Shown here: in pieces, positions 1-7,851 of the stretch | Numbering within the stretch: position 1 is the stretch's first letter | How the letters are laid out: the number at the start of each line of letters is the position of its first letter | Assembly: GCA_001898825.1 (NCBI GenBank) | Contig: MKVK01000014.1 | Location: 186,001 to 250,000, forward strand | Direction: 5' to 3' | Length of the DNA stretch: 64,000 nucleotides | From: Magnetospirillum sp. 64-120 | GTDB lineage: Bacteria; Pseudomonadota; Alphaproteobacteria; Rhodospirillales; Magnetospirillaceae | The notes under the pieces: generated by a model | Seen by the model: only the letters and a program-made list of their open reading frames with translations | Databases searched by the model: none | What the model was told of the DNA's origin: nothing | Made by a program: the position numbers and the translations under genes

Positions 1-931
1 AAATGAAGGTGTCCAGCGTCGGCACCAGCGGTTCCAGCGCGCCGGCCGGATCGACCTTGACCAGTTCCTGCAGGCTGCCCACCGCTTCCACCGCCGGCTC
101 CAGCGCCAGTTCGTGGGCGCCGGCTTCGTGCAGGCGCCCGGCCAAAGCGGCCAGGGACTGGGCCAGGAACAGGGCATATTGTTCAGGGGCGGTTTCCGCC
201 AGGTCGCGGGCCAGGTTGGTGGCGTCCTCGGCCAGGGGCAACGCCTCGGTGAAGAAGCCTTCGCGGCACTTGGCGGCGGCCGCCTGCTGCATGGTCAGCG
301 CCTGCAGATGCAGCACCGCCAGCGGGATCTGGTCTTCGGGGAACAATTGCCCGACCATGCGGCGCACCGCCAGGGCTTCTTCCCACAGATTGCCTTCGGC
401 CAGGGCCATGGCGTTCTTGTGCAGGACGTCGACCATGAAATCCAGGAAGGAATAAAGCGCCTCGCCGCCTTGGCGGAAGATGTCCACCCCGGTGCCCAGT
501 TCCTCGATGGCGCGCAAGGACTGGCCGGCCCGCCAGGAACGGCCCGACTGGTTCATCAACGCAGAAATCAGCACCAGACGAGCCTCGGCCGGGGCGTGTT
601 CCACCGCCGCTCTCCCCAGTTCGACGGCTTCGTCGCCGGCCGAGCGGGCTTCGTCGTCACGGGCCAGATCGGACAGGCGGTTGGACATGTTGTTCAGCGC
701 CGAAGCCAGATGCACCCCATACTGGGCCGGATCGGCGTTGTGCAGCTCGCGCAGGGCGGAAACACCGTCCACCGCCGCGTCCAGGGCCCGTTCGGGCAGC
801 GACGCCTCGGCATATTTGCCCGACAACGCCATGGTGGCCTCGGCGAAGGCCGCGTCTTCCTGCTTGGCCGCCTTCATGTCGGCCACCAGCTTCTGCAGTT
901 GGTCCAAATCCAGGGCGCTGTAATCGGTCAT
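1..931 (-). CDS. TPR-like helical repeat protein (3' end outside window)
   Basis: The reading frame is open from an ATG at 931 to the window edge, giving 310 visible codons and no stop, so the C-terminus is missing. The start has AGGAG about six bases upstream. The protein has no signal peptide or membrane segment and consists of Ala/Leu/Glu-rich helices with recurring patterns such as YGVHLASALNNMSNRL, LVLISALMNQSGRSW and YALFLAQSLAALAGRL. Each of these precedes an Ala-Glu-rich helix, which is typical of degenerate tetratricopeptide repeats. It is probably a cytosolic protein-interaction scaffold. No catalytic motif is visible and the partner is unknown. Confidence 0.7.
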   Translation of the reverse strand, partial: MTDYSALDLDQLQKLVADMKAAKQEDAAFAEATMALSGKYAEASLPERALDAAVDGVSALRELHNADPAQYGVHLASALNNMSNRLSDLARDDEARSAGDEAVELGRAAVEHAPAEARLVLISALMNQSGRSWRAGQSLRAIEELGTGVDIFRQGGEALYSFLDFMVDVLHKNAMALAEGNLWEEALAVRRMVGQLFPEDQIPLAVLHLQALTMQQAAAAKCREGFFTEALPLAEDATNLARDLAETAPEQYALFLAQSLAALAGRLHEAGAHELALEPAVEAVGSLQELVKVDPAGALEPLVPTLDTFI

Positions 932-1002
932 CGGTCTCTCCTGAGCCTGGGTTCACTTCCACACGACCAAGCCGAGGGAAAACGATCAATCAACTCGCGG
1001 CC

Positions 1003-1803
1003 TCAACAGCCGCGACGGGGCAGGGTTTCCACCGATTCCAGCTTGCCCACCAGGCTGAAGTTCTTGAAGGTCTGGACGATTTCCTGGGCCACGCCATTGG
1101 GGTGGTAAGCCAGGCGCATCTCGAAATTGGGCACTTCCTCGGGGCTGGCCACCGGGAAGAAAGCCAGATGCATGGGCCAATAGGGCGTGCCCAACAGCGG
1201 CGACACCAATTTGGACGGGAAGGTCTGGCTTTGCTTGCCGATCAAGGCGTTGACCTCGTACGGGCCGTCCAGGCCCGAACCGTCGAACACCACCTTCCAA
1301 AAAGTCCGGTGGCCGCCTTGGGCCGCGTCGATCAGGCGCAGGGTGTGGTCGGTGGGGAACAAAGTGCCCTTGGGCAGCGGCATGGAAAAGCTTTCCGGTC
1401 GGGTGAACTTGGCGACGCCGCCCTGGCCCTTGCCCTTGAGGTCGGCGTGGCCTTCCACTTCCTCGGTCACCTGACCGTCGCGGGTGTTGCGCATGCGGAA
1501 GCGGTAATGCAGACCGTCCTTGGATTCCCAGGTGATGAAGTCGGTAGCCGACAGCGCCTGGCCGCCCTCGGTATAGGCGTAGTTGACGGCGATGCGGTTT
1601 TCCACCACCCAGCCGTCACAGGCGTCTTCGAACTGATAGCTCATGGTGCCGCTGGCGGCGGCGATGCCGGAACCCGGCTTGGTGGTGGCCAAGCCCATGG
1701 CGTAAATGGCGCGGTGCGGCGCCAGATCGGCGGGTCCGGCCCAGGCGACGGACACCGTCCCCGAAACCACAACGGCCAAAGCCGTCAAAACACCACGCAC
1801 CAT
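1003..1803 (-). CDS. eipB: EipB-type periplasmic envelope-integrity protein (DUF1849)
   Basis: A 266-residue exported protein. ATG at 1803 is preferred over the in-frame TTG 12 bases upstream, because that TTG lies inside the GGAGG ribosome site. An N-terminal signal peptide (MVRGVLTALAVVVSGTVSVAWA) is followed by HRAIYAMGL and then SGTMSYQFEDACDGW, the hallmark start of the DUF1849/EipB beta-spiral family. EipB proteins are periplasmic, contribute to envelope integrity in Brucella, and carry a conserved disulfide. Here the likely partners are the Cys of DACDGW and the Cys that ends the protein (RRGC). It is transcribed toward the TPR-like gene 70 bases downstream. The family call is firm; the role is by analogy. 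Confidence 0.8.
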   Translation of the reverse strand: MVRGVLTALAVVVSGTVSVAWAGPADLAPHRAIYAMGLATTKPGSGIAAASGTMSYQFEDACDGWVVENRIAVNYAYTEGGQALSATDFITWESKDGLHYRFRMRNTRDGQVTEEVEGHADLKGKGQGGVAKFTRPESFSMPLPKGTLFPTDHTLRLIDAAQGGHRTFWKVVFDGSGLDGPYEVNALIGKQSQTFPSKLVSPLLGTPYWPMHLAFFPVASPEEVPNFEMRLAYHPNGVAQEIVQTFKNFSLVGKLESVETLPRRGC

Positions 1804-2028
1804 TGGGACCTCCAAGACAAACCGGCCGCATTATACATGGCGTCCACACAACCACCAGCAAACAGTGTGCCGGAACATCCTTGCCGGGCTGGCGGCAACT
1901 TTTGCCCAGCCCAAGCGGCAGTTTCTGCCCGCCATGCCCCGAAAGCCGCAGCCGCCCGCCCCCAAAGTCTGGCACGCCCCGTGCAACGTTTCCCACCAAG
2001 TGTTGGAAAGACGACACGGAGGATGGGC

Positions 2029-2307
2029 ATGACTTTCGATTTCACCCCTGGATGGTACGACGAAACGGTCGAGATGGCAGGCACCGCCACCGCCCCGGCC
2101 CTGCATGTGCAACCGGCGGCGCAACGGGCTCCGTCCCACCCGACTTCGGGTGAGATCGCGCTGTTGGTGCGCGAATTGTTCAGCGAAGGCAGCCTGACCT
2201 GGGACCAGTTGCAGGCCCTGTCGCGCGTCGCCGAGCTGAAGCCCGTGCTGGAACCCACCTTGGACAACGTCCCCGCCTTCCGGCGCGTTTCCGCCCACCG
2301 CCAATAA
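2029..2307 (+). CDS. small conserved unknown protein, paralogue 1
   Basis: A 92-residue protein. ATG at 2029 has CGGAGG ending six bases upstream; an in-frame ATG at 2023 abuts that site and is less likely. There is no signal peptide or membrane segment. The central segment LLVRELFSEGSLTWDQLQAL closely resembles HELYLEGSLRWDEYQWV in the next gene, so the two look like diverged tandem duplicates. The shared core is E-L-(F/Y)-x-EGSL-x-WD. The two genes are 18 bases apart and probably co-transcribed. I do not recognise a function; small soluble proteins of this kind are common in Rhodospirillales. Confidence 0.6.
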   Translation: MTFDFTPGWYDETVEMAGTATAPALHVQPAAQRAPSHPTSGEIALLVRELFSEGSLTWDQLQALSRVAELKPVLEPTLDNVPAFRRVSAHRQ

Positions 2308-2325
2308 CCGGCCAACGGACAGAAA

Positions 2326-2700
2326 ATGAACGCCATCACCCCCTTGCTGGCCCTGCCCGCGCCCCGTTCGCAATGCCGCGCCCGTTACGACCTGCGCAAC
2401 GTCAGCCCGCGCCAGTACGCCGAAATCACCCACGAGCTGTATCTGGAAGGCTCGCTGCGCTGGGACGAATACCAGTGGGTCGGCTTTCCCAGCGAACTGC
2501 ATCCCGATTACGACCTCACCATCGGCGCCCTGACCGGTGAAAGGGCCGATCCCGACCGGCCGCGCGACATGCTGGCGGCCATGGAAAACCACGTGGACTT
2601 CATCCGCCGTTATGCGCCCCCCAACGAACGCGCCAGCTTCTGGCGGGCCGAACGCGCGCTGGACGTGCTGCGCCGGCAGACCGAGCCGCGCTGGAGCTGA
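2326..2700 (+). CDS. small conserved unknown protein, paralogue 2
   Basis: A 124-residue soluble protein directly downstream of its shorter relative at 2029-2307. It shares the ELYLEGSLRWDEYQWVGF core (around residues 35-55) with that gene. The C-terminal half is charged and helical (RDMLAAMENHVDFIRRYAP, then RALDVLRRQTEP). There is no exported or membrane signature. A strong hairpin at 2713-2748 follows the stop and probably ends the two-gene transcript. The function is unknown. Confidence 0.65.
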   Translation: MNAITPLLALPAPRSQCRARYDLRNVSPRQYAEITHELYLEGSLRWDEYQWVGFPSELHPDYDLTIGALTGERADPDRPRDMLAAMENHVDFIRRYAPPNERASFWRAERALDVLRRQTEPRWS

Positions 2701-2712
2701 CCCCGAAAAACG

Positions 2713-2748
2713 AAACCGGCCGCCCCGAGACATCGAGGCGGCCGGTTT
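2713..2748. terminator. hairpin terminator between convergent genes
   Basis: A perfect 12-bp inverted repeat, AAACCGGCCGCC / GGCGGCCGGTTT, with a 12-base loop lies between the stop of the small paralogue (2700) and the stop of the convergent gene at 2766. There are A residues on one side and T residues on the other, so it could act in both directions. Confidence 0.7.
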
Positions 2749-2765
2749 GCGTTTGCGATACCCGA

Positions 2766-3182
2766 TCAGTACAAATAATTCAGCACGCTGCCCGGACGAA
2801 CCGAGCCCGGCGTGGTCACCCGCATGTTGTGTTCATAGGTGCCGACGCCGCGCATGACGTAATCCATGAACACCGACGACGAACCGCCGCCGGTGGCTTC
2901 GTCGGCCAGTTCGGCCTGGAAGCTGGACGCCGCCTTGGACATGAAAGGCGTGGACCCCCGGGAATCCGGATCGCGTTGATCGGAAAAGCCCAGATCCAGT
3001 TCGTCGTCATAGCGCAGCAGACGGTTGTCGTTGACGCCGATTTGGGAGGAAAAGACGGCTTCTTCGGGCGAGGTGCTCGACACCGACGCGACATTGCGGC
3101 CACCCGACGCGGGGCGGGCCGTGGCCGCCGCCGACATGCCGGGCGTCGCTAACGCCGAGACTTTGTGAGTGCCGAGTGCCAT
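2766..3182 (-). CDS. unknown protein, Ser/Ala-rich N-terminus
   Basis: A 138-residue protein starting at ATG 3182; only a weak ribosome site is visible. The first 45 residues are low complexity (Ala, Ser, Thr, Gly). A more ordered, acidic middle follows (NRLLRYDDELDLGFSD), and the end is FMDYVMRGVGTYEHNMRVTTP. There is no signal peptide or transmembrane segment. It is divergent from phaC across a 221-base intergenic region. The N-terminus looks like an intrinsically disordered or secretion-type leader, but the family is not recognised. Confidence 0.6.
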   Translation of the reverse strand: MALGTHKVSALATPGMSAAATARPASGGRNVASVSSTSPEEAVFSSQIGVNDNRLLRYDDELDLGFSDQRDPDSRGSTPFMSKAASSFQAELADEATGGGSSSVFMDYVMRGVGTYEHNMRVTTPGSVRPGSVLNYLY

Positions 3183-3403
3183 CGCTGACTCTGTTCCCGT
3201 TTCGTCCGCCTTGTTACACGGACCCTAAGGTTAAGATAATCCAATCCTGAATATACTCTTAAGGTGGGGGAAAAATCCATCAATTTCACCAGCGCCGGAC
3301 TCGATTATTCGCCCATTTTGCATTGCAGAAACTTCATACGGCGATGACGGGCAACCGCCCTATAGTGGTGACCAGACTTGGTTCGACTAAGGGATCAGAT
3401 GAC

Positions 3404-5308
3404 ATGAACGAGATCCGCACGGCACAGCGCCCCAAGGACGCCGCCCAGCAACCCGACGGCATCGCCGCCCCCGTTCCTGCCGACGCCTCTCCCGCCGCTC
3501 CGCCACCCCCGGCGCCGACCGGGCATCTCAACCCGGTACACCAGATGATGGCGCTGCCGGCCGGCATGGACCAGTTCCGCACGCCGTTCCCCATCTTCAC
3601 CGAAAGCACCGACCGGTTGATGCACGCCATCCAGGGCCGCTTCACCAACGCCCTGTCGCCGGCTTCGCTGTTGCTGGCCTATCTGGATTGGCTGGTGCAT
3701 CTGGCCAATTCGCCGGGCAAGGTGGGGGAACTGGCCCAGAACGCCCTGTCCAAGGCTTTGCCCCTGGCCCGCTATACCCTGGACACCATGGCCGGGCGCA
3801 CCGATCCCGATCCCTTCGTGCCCCTGGCCCACGATTCCCGCTTCGCCAGCGACGGCTGGCAGAAGTTCCCCTTCAACGTCATGAGCCAGGCGTTCCTCTA
3901 CACCGAGCAATGGTGGCACTATGCCACCACCAACGTGCGCGGTGTCGGCAAGCACCGCCAGAACGTGGTCGAGTTCACCGCCCGGCAATTGCTGGACATT
4001 ATGTCGCCGGCCAATTACCTGTGGACCAATCCCGACGTCATCCAGACCACCATTGAACAGAACGGCCAGAACCTGGCCCGTGGCCTGCAGAACCTGTCCG
4101 ACGACATCATGCGCAACCTGACCGGGCGCGACTATGCCAAGGACGAGCGTTTCCAGGTGGGCAAGGGCGTCGCCTGCACCCCGGGCAAGGTGGTGTTCCG
4201 CAACAAGCTGATCGAGCTGATCCAGTACGCGCCCACCACCGAAACCGTCCACGCCGAGCCGATTTTGATCGTGCCGGCCTGGATCATGAAATATTACATC
4301 CTGGACCTGTCGCCACAGAACTCGATGGTCAAATGGCTGGTGTCCAAGGGCCACACGGTGTTCGTCATCTCGTGGAAGAACCCGGGCGCCGAGGACCGCG
4401 ACATGGGCATGGCCGATTACCGCCGGCTGGGTGTCATGGCGGCGCTGGACGCCATCAACGCCATCGTGCCGAACCAAAAGGTTCACGGCGCCGGCTATTG
4501 CCTGGGCGGCACGCTGTTGTCCATCGCCGCTTCGGCCATGGCGCGGGACGGCGACGACCGCCTGGCCAGCGTCACGCTTTTGGCGGCGCAGACCGATTTC
4601 GAGGATGCCGGCGAAATCATGCTGTTCATCGACGAAAGCCAGGTGACATACCTGGAAGACGTCATGTGGGACCAGGGCTACCTGGACACCAAGCAGATGG
4701 CCGGCGCCTTCCAGATGCTCAGGTCCAACGACCTGGTGTGGTCGCGCATGATCCGCCAGTACCTGCTGGGCGAAAGCGACACCGCGAACGACCTGATGGC
4801 GTGGAACTCCGACGCCACCCGCCTGCCCTACAAGATGCATACGGAATATCTGCGCCGGCTGTTCCTCAACAACTCGCTGTCCAAGGGGCGCTACACCGTC
4901 GAAGGCCGCCCCATCGCGCTGACCGACATCCGCGCCCCCATCTGCGCCGTCGGCACCACCAAGGACCACGTGGCGCCGTGGAAGTCGGTCTACAAGATCG
5001 GCATCCTGTCCGACACCGACGTCACCTTCATCCTGGCCAGTGGTGGCCACAATGCCGGCATCGTCTCGGAACCCGGCCACAGGGGGCGCTCGTACCAGAT
5101 CAATACCCGCGCCGACGCCGACAAATATGTCGATCCCGACACCTGGGTCCTGGTCACCCCCCAGCATCAGGGATCGTGGTGGGAACCGTGGGAAGAATGG
5201 CTGGTGGCCAACTCCTCGGGACGGATCGCCCCCCCCGGGATGGGCGCCACCGACGCCGGCTATCCGCCCATCGCCGAGGCGCCGGGCTTCTATGTCCACA
5301 TGCCCTGA
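3404..5308 (+). CDS. phaC: class I poly(3-hydroxyalkanoate) synthase
   Basis: A 634-residue enzyme that polymerises (R)-3-hydroxyacyl-CoA into storage polyester on granules. ATG 3404 is chosen because AAGGGA lies just upstream and the family's homology starts after it; upstream codons in the same frame are not family-like. Residues 1-45 are Pro/Ala-rich, then the PhaC N-terminal domain (about 80-270) and the alpha/beta-hydrolase core follow. The lipase-like box GYCLGG holds the nucleophile Cys366. Asp521 (TKDHVAPW) and His549 (GGHNAG) complete the triad, with the 28-residue Asp-His spacing usual for class I. No phaA, phaB or phasin gene is adjacent. A 12-bp hairpin follows the stop. Confidence 0.96.
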   Translation: MNEIRTAQRPKDAAQQPDGIAAPVPADASPAAPPPPAPTGHLNPVHQMMALPAGMDQFRTPFPIFTESTDRLMHAIQGRFTNALSPASLLLAYLDWLVHLANSPGKVGELAQNALSKALPLARYTLDTMAGRTDPDPFVPLAHDSRFASDGWQKFPFNVMSQAFLYTEQWWHYATTNVRGVGKHRQNVVEFTARQLLDIMSPANYLWTNPDVIQTTIEQNGQNLARGLQNLSDDIMRNLTGRDYAKDERFQVGKGVACTPGKVVFRNKLIELIQYAPTTETVHAEPILIVPAWIMKYYILDLSPQNSMVKWLVSKGHTVFVISWKNPGAEDRDMGMADYRRLGVMAALDAINAIVPNQKVHGAGYCLGGTLLSIAASAMARDGDDRLASVTLLAAQTDFEDAGEIMLFIDESQVTYLEDVMWDQGYLDTKQMAGAFQMLRSNDLVWSRMIRQYLLGESDTANDLMAWNSDATRLPYKMHTEYLRRLFLNNSLSKGRYTVEGRPIALTDIRAPICAVGTTKDHVAPWKSVYKIGILSDTDVTFILASGGHNAGIVSEPGHRGRSYQINTRADADKYVDPDTWVLVTPQHQGSWWEPWEEWLVANSSGRIAPPGMGATDAGYPPIAEAPGFYVHMP

Positions 5309-5337
5309 TAGAAAAAGTTAACCAATTCCGTGATGTA

Positions 5338-5366
5338 CTGCCTGCTGGAGTCTTTCCAGCAGGCAG
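5338..5366 (+). terminator. 12-bp perfect hairpin between phaC and fliN
   Basis: CTGCCTGCTGGA and TCCAGCAGGCAG pair perfectly around a five-base loop, 30 bases after the phaC stop and 18 bases before the fliN start. No T-run follows, so it may be a factor-dependent terminator, an mRNA-stabilising 3' structure for phaC, or a 5' leader hairpin of fliN. Confidence 0.55.
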
Positions 5367-5383
5367 TGACAAGGCGGTGGCAA

Positions 5384-5656
5384 ATGGCTGATGACGATAC
5401 CATGGTCGGCTCGAAGCACCAGGAAGCGGTGTACGGGGTCAACGTCGAATGCATCGCCGTGTTGGGCACGGCCAACCTGCCCATCGCCCAGTTGCTGAAG
5501 CTTGGTCGCGGCGCCGTGGTGGAGCTGGACCGCAAGGTCAACGACCCCGTCGATCTGTACGTCAACCGCAAGCACATCGCCCGCGCCGAAGTGGTGGTGG
5601 TCGAAGACCATCTGGCAGTGACCGTCACCGAAGTGCTGAAACGCGCCGCGGATTAA
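5384..5656 (+). CDS. fliN: flagellar motor switch protein FliN
   Basis: A 90-residue FliN of the C-ring, which with FliM and FliG sets rotation sense and forms the base of the export apparatus. The SpoA-domain signature is clear: [25 protein letters not shown], then [20 protein letters not shown] (given here as separate segments). ATG 5384 is chosen; the in-frame ATG at 5330 would add residues encoded by the upstream hairpin. No other flagellar gene is nearby, so this fliN stands apart from a flagellar cluster. It may be one of two copies, or the sole copy relocated next to phaC. Confidence 0.88.
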   Translation: MADDDTMVGSKHQEAVYGVNVECIAVLGTANLPIAQLLKLGRGAVVELDRKVNDPVDLYVNRKHIARAEVVVVEDHLAVTVTEVLKRAAD

Positions 5657-5681
5657 GAACAACGAAGGAAACACAAGAAAC

Positions 5682-6338
5682 ATGAAGTTCTTCATCGACA
5701 CCGCCGAGGTTGCCGACATCAAGGCCTTGGCCGAAACCGGTCTGGTTGACGGCGTCACCACCAACCCGTCGCTGATCGCCAAGTCGGGCCGCAACATCCT
5801 GGATGTCATCTGCGAGATCTGCGACATCATCCCCGGCCCGGTTTCCGCCGAGGTCGCCACCACCGATTTCGAAACCATGCTGGCCGAAGGCCGCAAGCTG
5901 CGGGCTTTGCGCAAGAACGTCGCCGTCAAGGTGCCGTTGACCGTCGACGGCCTCAGGACCTGCAAGGTGCTGGCCGACGAAGGCACCAAGGTCAACGTCA
6001 CCCTGTGCTTCTCGGCCAATCAGGCGATCCTGGCCGCCAAGGCCGGCGCCGCCTTCATCTCGCCCTTCGTCGGCCGCCTGGACGACGTGGGACAGGACGG
6101 CATGCAGCTGATTTCCGATATCGTCGAGATTTACAGCCAGTACCCCGCCTTCACCACCGAAGTGCTGGTGGCCAGCGTGCGCAACCCGCTGCACGTCACC
6201 GACGCCGCCCGTCTGGGCGCCGACGTGGTGACCATGCCACCATCGATCCTGAAGCAGATGTACGGCCACCCGCTGACCGACAAGGGTCTGGACGCCTTTT
6301 GCAAGGACTGGGCGAAGACCGGCCAAAGCATCCTGTAA
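5682..6338 (+). CDS. tal: small transaldolase / fructose-6-phosphate aldolase family
   Basis: A 218-residue single-domain (beta/alpha)8 protein of the TalC/FSA-type transaldolase subfamily, far shorter than the 316-residue classical transaldolases. [16 protein letters not shown] and [14 protein letters not shown] are diagnostic. The Schiff-base lysine is Lys83 in NVAVKVPLT. Conserved [11 protein letters not shown] and [10 protein letters not shown] follow. It transfers dihydroxyacetone units in the non-oxidative pentose phosphate pathway; whether it is a transaldolase or an aldolase cannot be settled by eye. It lies 25 bases after fliN with GAAGG ahead of the ATG, so co-transcription is likely. 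Confidence 0.9.
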   Translation: MKFFIDTAEVADIKALAETGLVDGVTTNPSLIAKSGRNILDVICEICDIIPGPVSAEVATTDFETMLAEGRKLRALRKNVAVKVPLTVDGLRTCKVLADEGTKVNVTLCFSANQAILAAKAGAAFISPFVGRLDDVGQDGMQLISDIVEIYSQYPAFTTEVLVASVRNPLHVTDAARLGADVVTMPPSILKQMYGHPLTDKGLDAFCKDWAKTGQSIL

Positions 6339-6351
6339 CGCCGCCCAAACC

Positions 6352-6434
6352 GTCATTGCCGGGCTTGACCCGGCAATCCATGCAGCGGAAGGCCGCCAGC
6401 CTATGGACCCCCGGATCAAGTCCGGGGGTGACGG
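6352..6434. repeat. pair of palindromic intergenic repeats (REP-like)
   Basis: Two imperfectly related palindromes lie in tandem. ATTGCCGGG-CTTGA-CCCGGCAAT is at 6355-6377 and ACCCCCGGA-TCAAG-TCCGGGGGT at 6407-6429. Each ends in a GTGACGG or GTCATTG-like flank. They resemble the dispersed extragenic palindromes widespread in alphaproteobacteria (the GGATCAAGTCC type). They sit between convergent genes, where they could also stop transcription. A shorter diverged copy is at 62708-62720. Confidence 0.75.
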
Positions 6435-6448
6435 TCAGAGAGCGATTA

Positions 6449-7363
6449 TCAGTTCATCTTGGGCTGGGCCAGCACGGTCCGGCCCAAGCCGTTTCCGGGC
6501 CCGGCCAGATGGGTGGCGGGAAAAGCGACGACACGGGAATCCGGCAGCGCCGCCACCACCTGGGCGAAGGCTTGCGAATCGGCGCCTTCCTCGAATTCCG
6601 GCACCACCACCAGATCGCCGGCCACCATGCAGTCGGAATAGCACCCGGTCTGCCGGCTGGGACACGGCAGATCCAGCACGGTCAGGCTGCGCCCGACCCG
6701 ATCCGACGTCATGCGCAGCCGGTCGCGATTGGCCGACAGCGCCGCATAGGACGGGTGCGACACCCCGTGCCCACCGGGCACCGCCACCACGCCAGGAGCC
6801 AGATAGCGGGCCGGCACCCGGTCGATGCCGGGATCTTCCAGCCAGATGACCTGAAGGATGCCCAGCTTCTCGCGCATCAGCCGCTCGGCCTCGTCGCGGC
6901 CGCCCGCCAAGCCGTCGGCCAGACGCGCCGCCACCAGGGCGGTGCCCTCGCCGTCGCATTCGATCAGGTCGCCGCGCCAACCGGCCGGCAATTCGACAAC
7001 ATCCACGCCGGCAGCCCGGGCCAAATCAAGGCCGCCCGGGCAGTCGGCGGCGATGCCAGCCAGCACCTGACCGGACAGCCCGGCCAGCCAAACCGGCTGC
7101 TGGGCCAGCAGCGATTGCGAGGACGTGGTCGGCAGGGTCATCACCCCCGCCGGCATCTGCAACGAACATTGCACCAGATCGGCGCAAGCGGTGACCATGG
7201 TCACCGGCGCATGGGCGGACAGCAACTGCGCCAGGGCAACGCTGTCGTCACGGGCGATCTGGTCACGATCCCGGGCACCCGTGTTTTGCGGCCAGGCCAA
7301 CCAGAAGCGGTCGGTCTTGCTCCACGAGGCAGCGGCCCGCAGGGAATGCTCGAAATTGCTCAT
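6449..7363 (-). CDS. degenerate agmatine-deiminase-like protein (probably inactive)
   Basis: A 304-residue protein; ATG 7363 is chosen because GGAGAG lies nine bases upstream. Fragments of the agmatine deiminase (PAD_porph) fold are recognisable: FWLAWP near residue 20, APVTMVT, DLIECDGEGTALVAAR, LGILQVIWLEDPG and MVAGDLVVVPEFEEGADSQAF. The motifs that make the active site are missing. The N-terminal NDxWxRDxGP region reads TTSSQSLLAQQP, the DGHxD motif is absent, and the C-terminal GGGxxHCxTQQ that holds the catalytic Cys reads LAGPGNGLGRTV. It is therefore probably a non-catalytic relative in the guanidine-modifying superfamily. No polyamine gene is next to it; the pot operon is 16 kb away. 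Confidence 0.65.
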   Translation of the reverse strand: MSNFEHSLRAAASWSKTDRFWLAWPQNTGARDRDQIARDDSVALAQLLSAHAPVTMVTACADLVQCSLQMPAGVMTLPTTSSQSLLAQQPVWLAGLSGQVLAGIAADCPGGLDLARAAGVDVVELPAGWRGDLIECDGEGTALVAARLADGLAGGRDEAERLMREKLGILQVIWLEDPGIDRVPARYLAPGVVAVPGGHGVSHPSYAALSANRDRLRMTSDRVGRSLTVLDLPCPSRQTGCYSDCMVAGDLVVVPEFEEGADSQAFAQVVAALPDSRVVAFPATHLAGPGNGLGRTVLAQPKMN

Positions 7364-7851
7364 GCCTGCTCTCCGTATCAGTTTCGGGAACATGGTGCAT
7401 ATGTGGGCACCAACCAACGGATGGCAACCAAACCAAAAGAATTATAAAGCACAGGCCATCATGATGACATCAAACCCACATCACAAAAGCGAAGTGTTAA
7501 TGCCAAACTACATGAACAATATTTCATTTTATTGAAACGGGCCGTGACTTATGGTGCGCCGCACCACACATTCCCCTAGCCAGGCAATTCGGATATACCG
7601 TTGATATTATCAACCGATCCGCAGCTCTCAATCTCGCCCTGTTTTCAACCATAGGCTTGACAGTGACCCAATGGCAACAGTTTTAACCAATTGCCATGGA
7701 CCGCCACATCCCATCCGCCTGCCCCTCCCCCCTTGATCAACAGCAGAATCAGGACCATGGCGCACAACCTGAAACCCGACTAATCTGACGATACAGGACC
7801 TTGGGTTGAAGCTTCTGTCCAGCCATATGAACCTGATGGGGGATGATCAAC
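7364..7851. promoter_or_regulatory. 488-base non-coding divergent region
   Basis: No gene is supported here. The stretch is noticeably AT-richer than its surroundings and lies between two divergent genes, so it should hold both promoters. A near-perfect palindrome TGGTGCG-C-CGCACCA lies around 7552-7566. A TTGACA at 7657 is followed 17 bases later by an AT-rich TTTTAA-like hexamer and could be a promoter toward the amidohydrolase. Both are readings by eye only. Short frames in it have no ribosome site. Confidence 0.35.

Noticed and set aside
3395-5299. A 634-codon minus-strand frame opposite phaC
   Set aside because: It is a shadow of phaC with biased composition and no recognisable motif; phaC itself has an intact triad.
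7441-7536. Short open frame in the AT-rich gap (around MMTSNPHHK)
   Set aside because: It has no ribosome site, no family-like composition and lies in the expected promoter region of two divergent genes.
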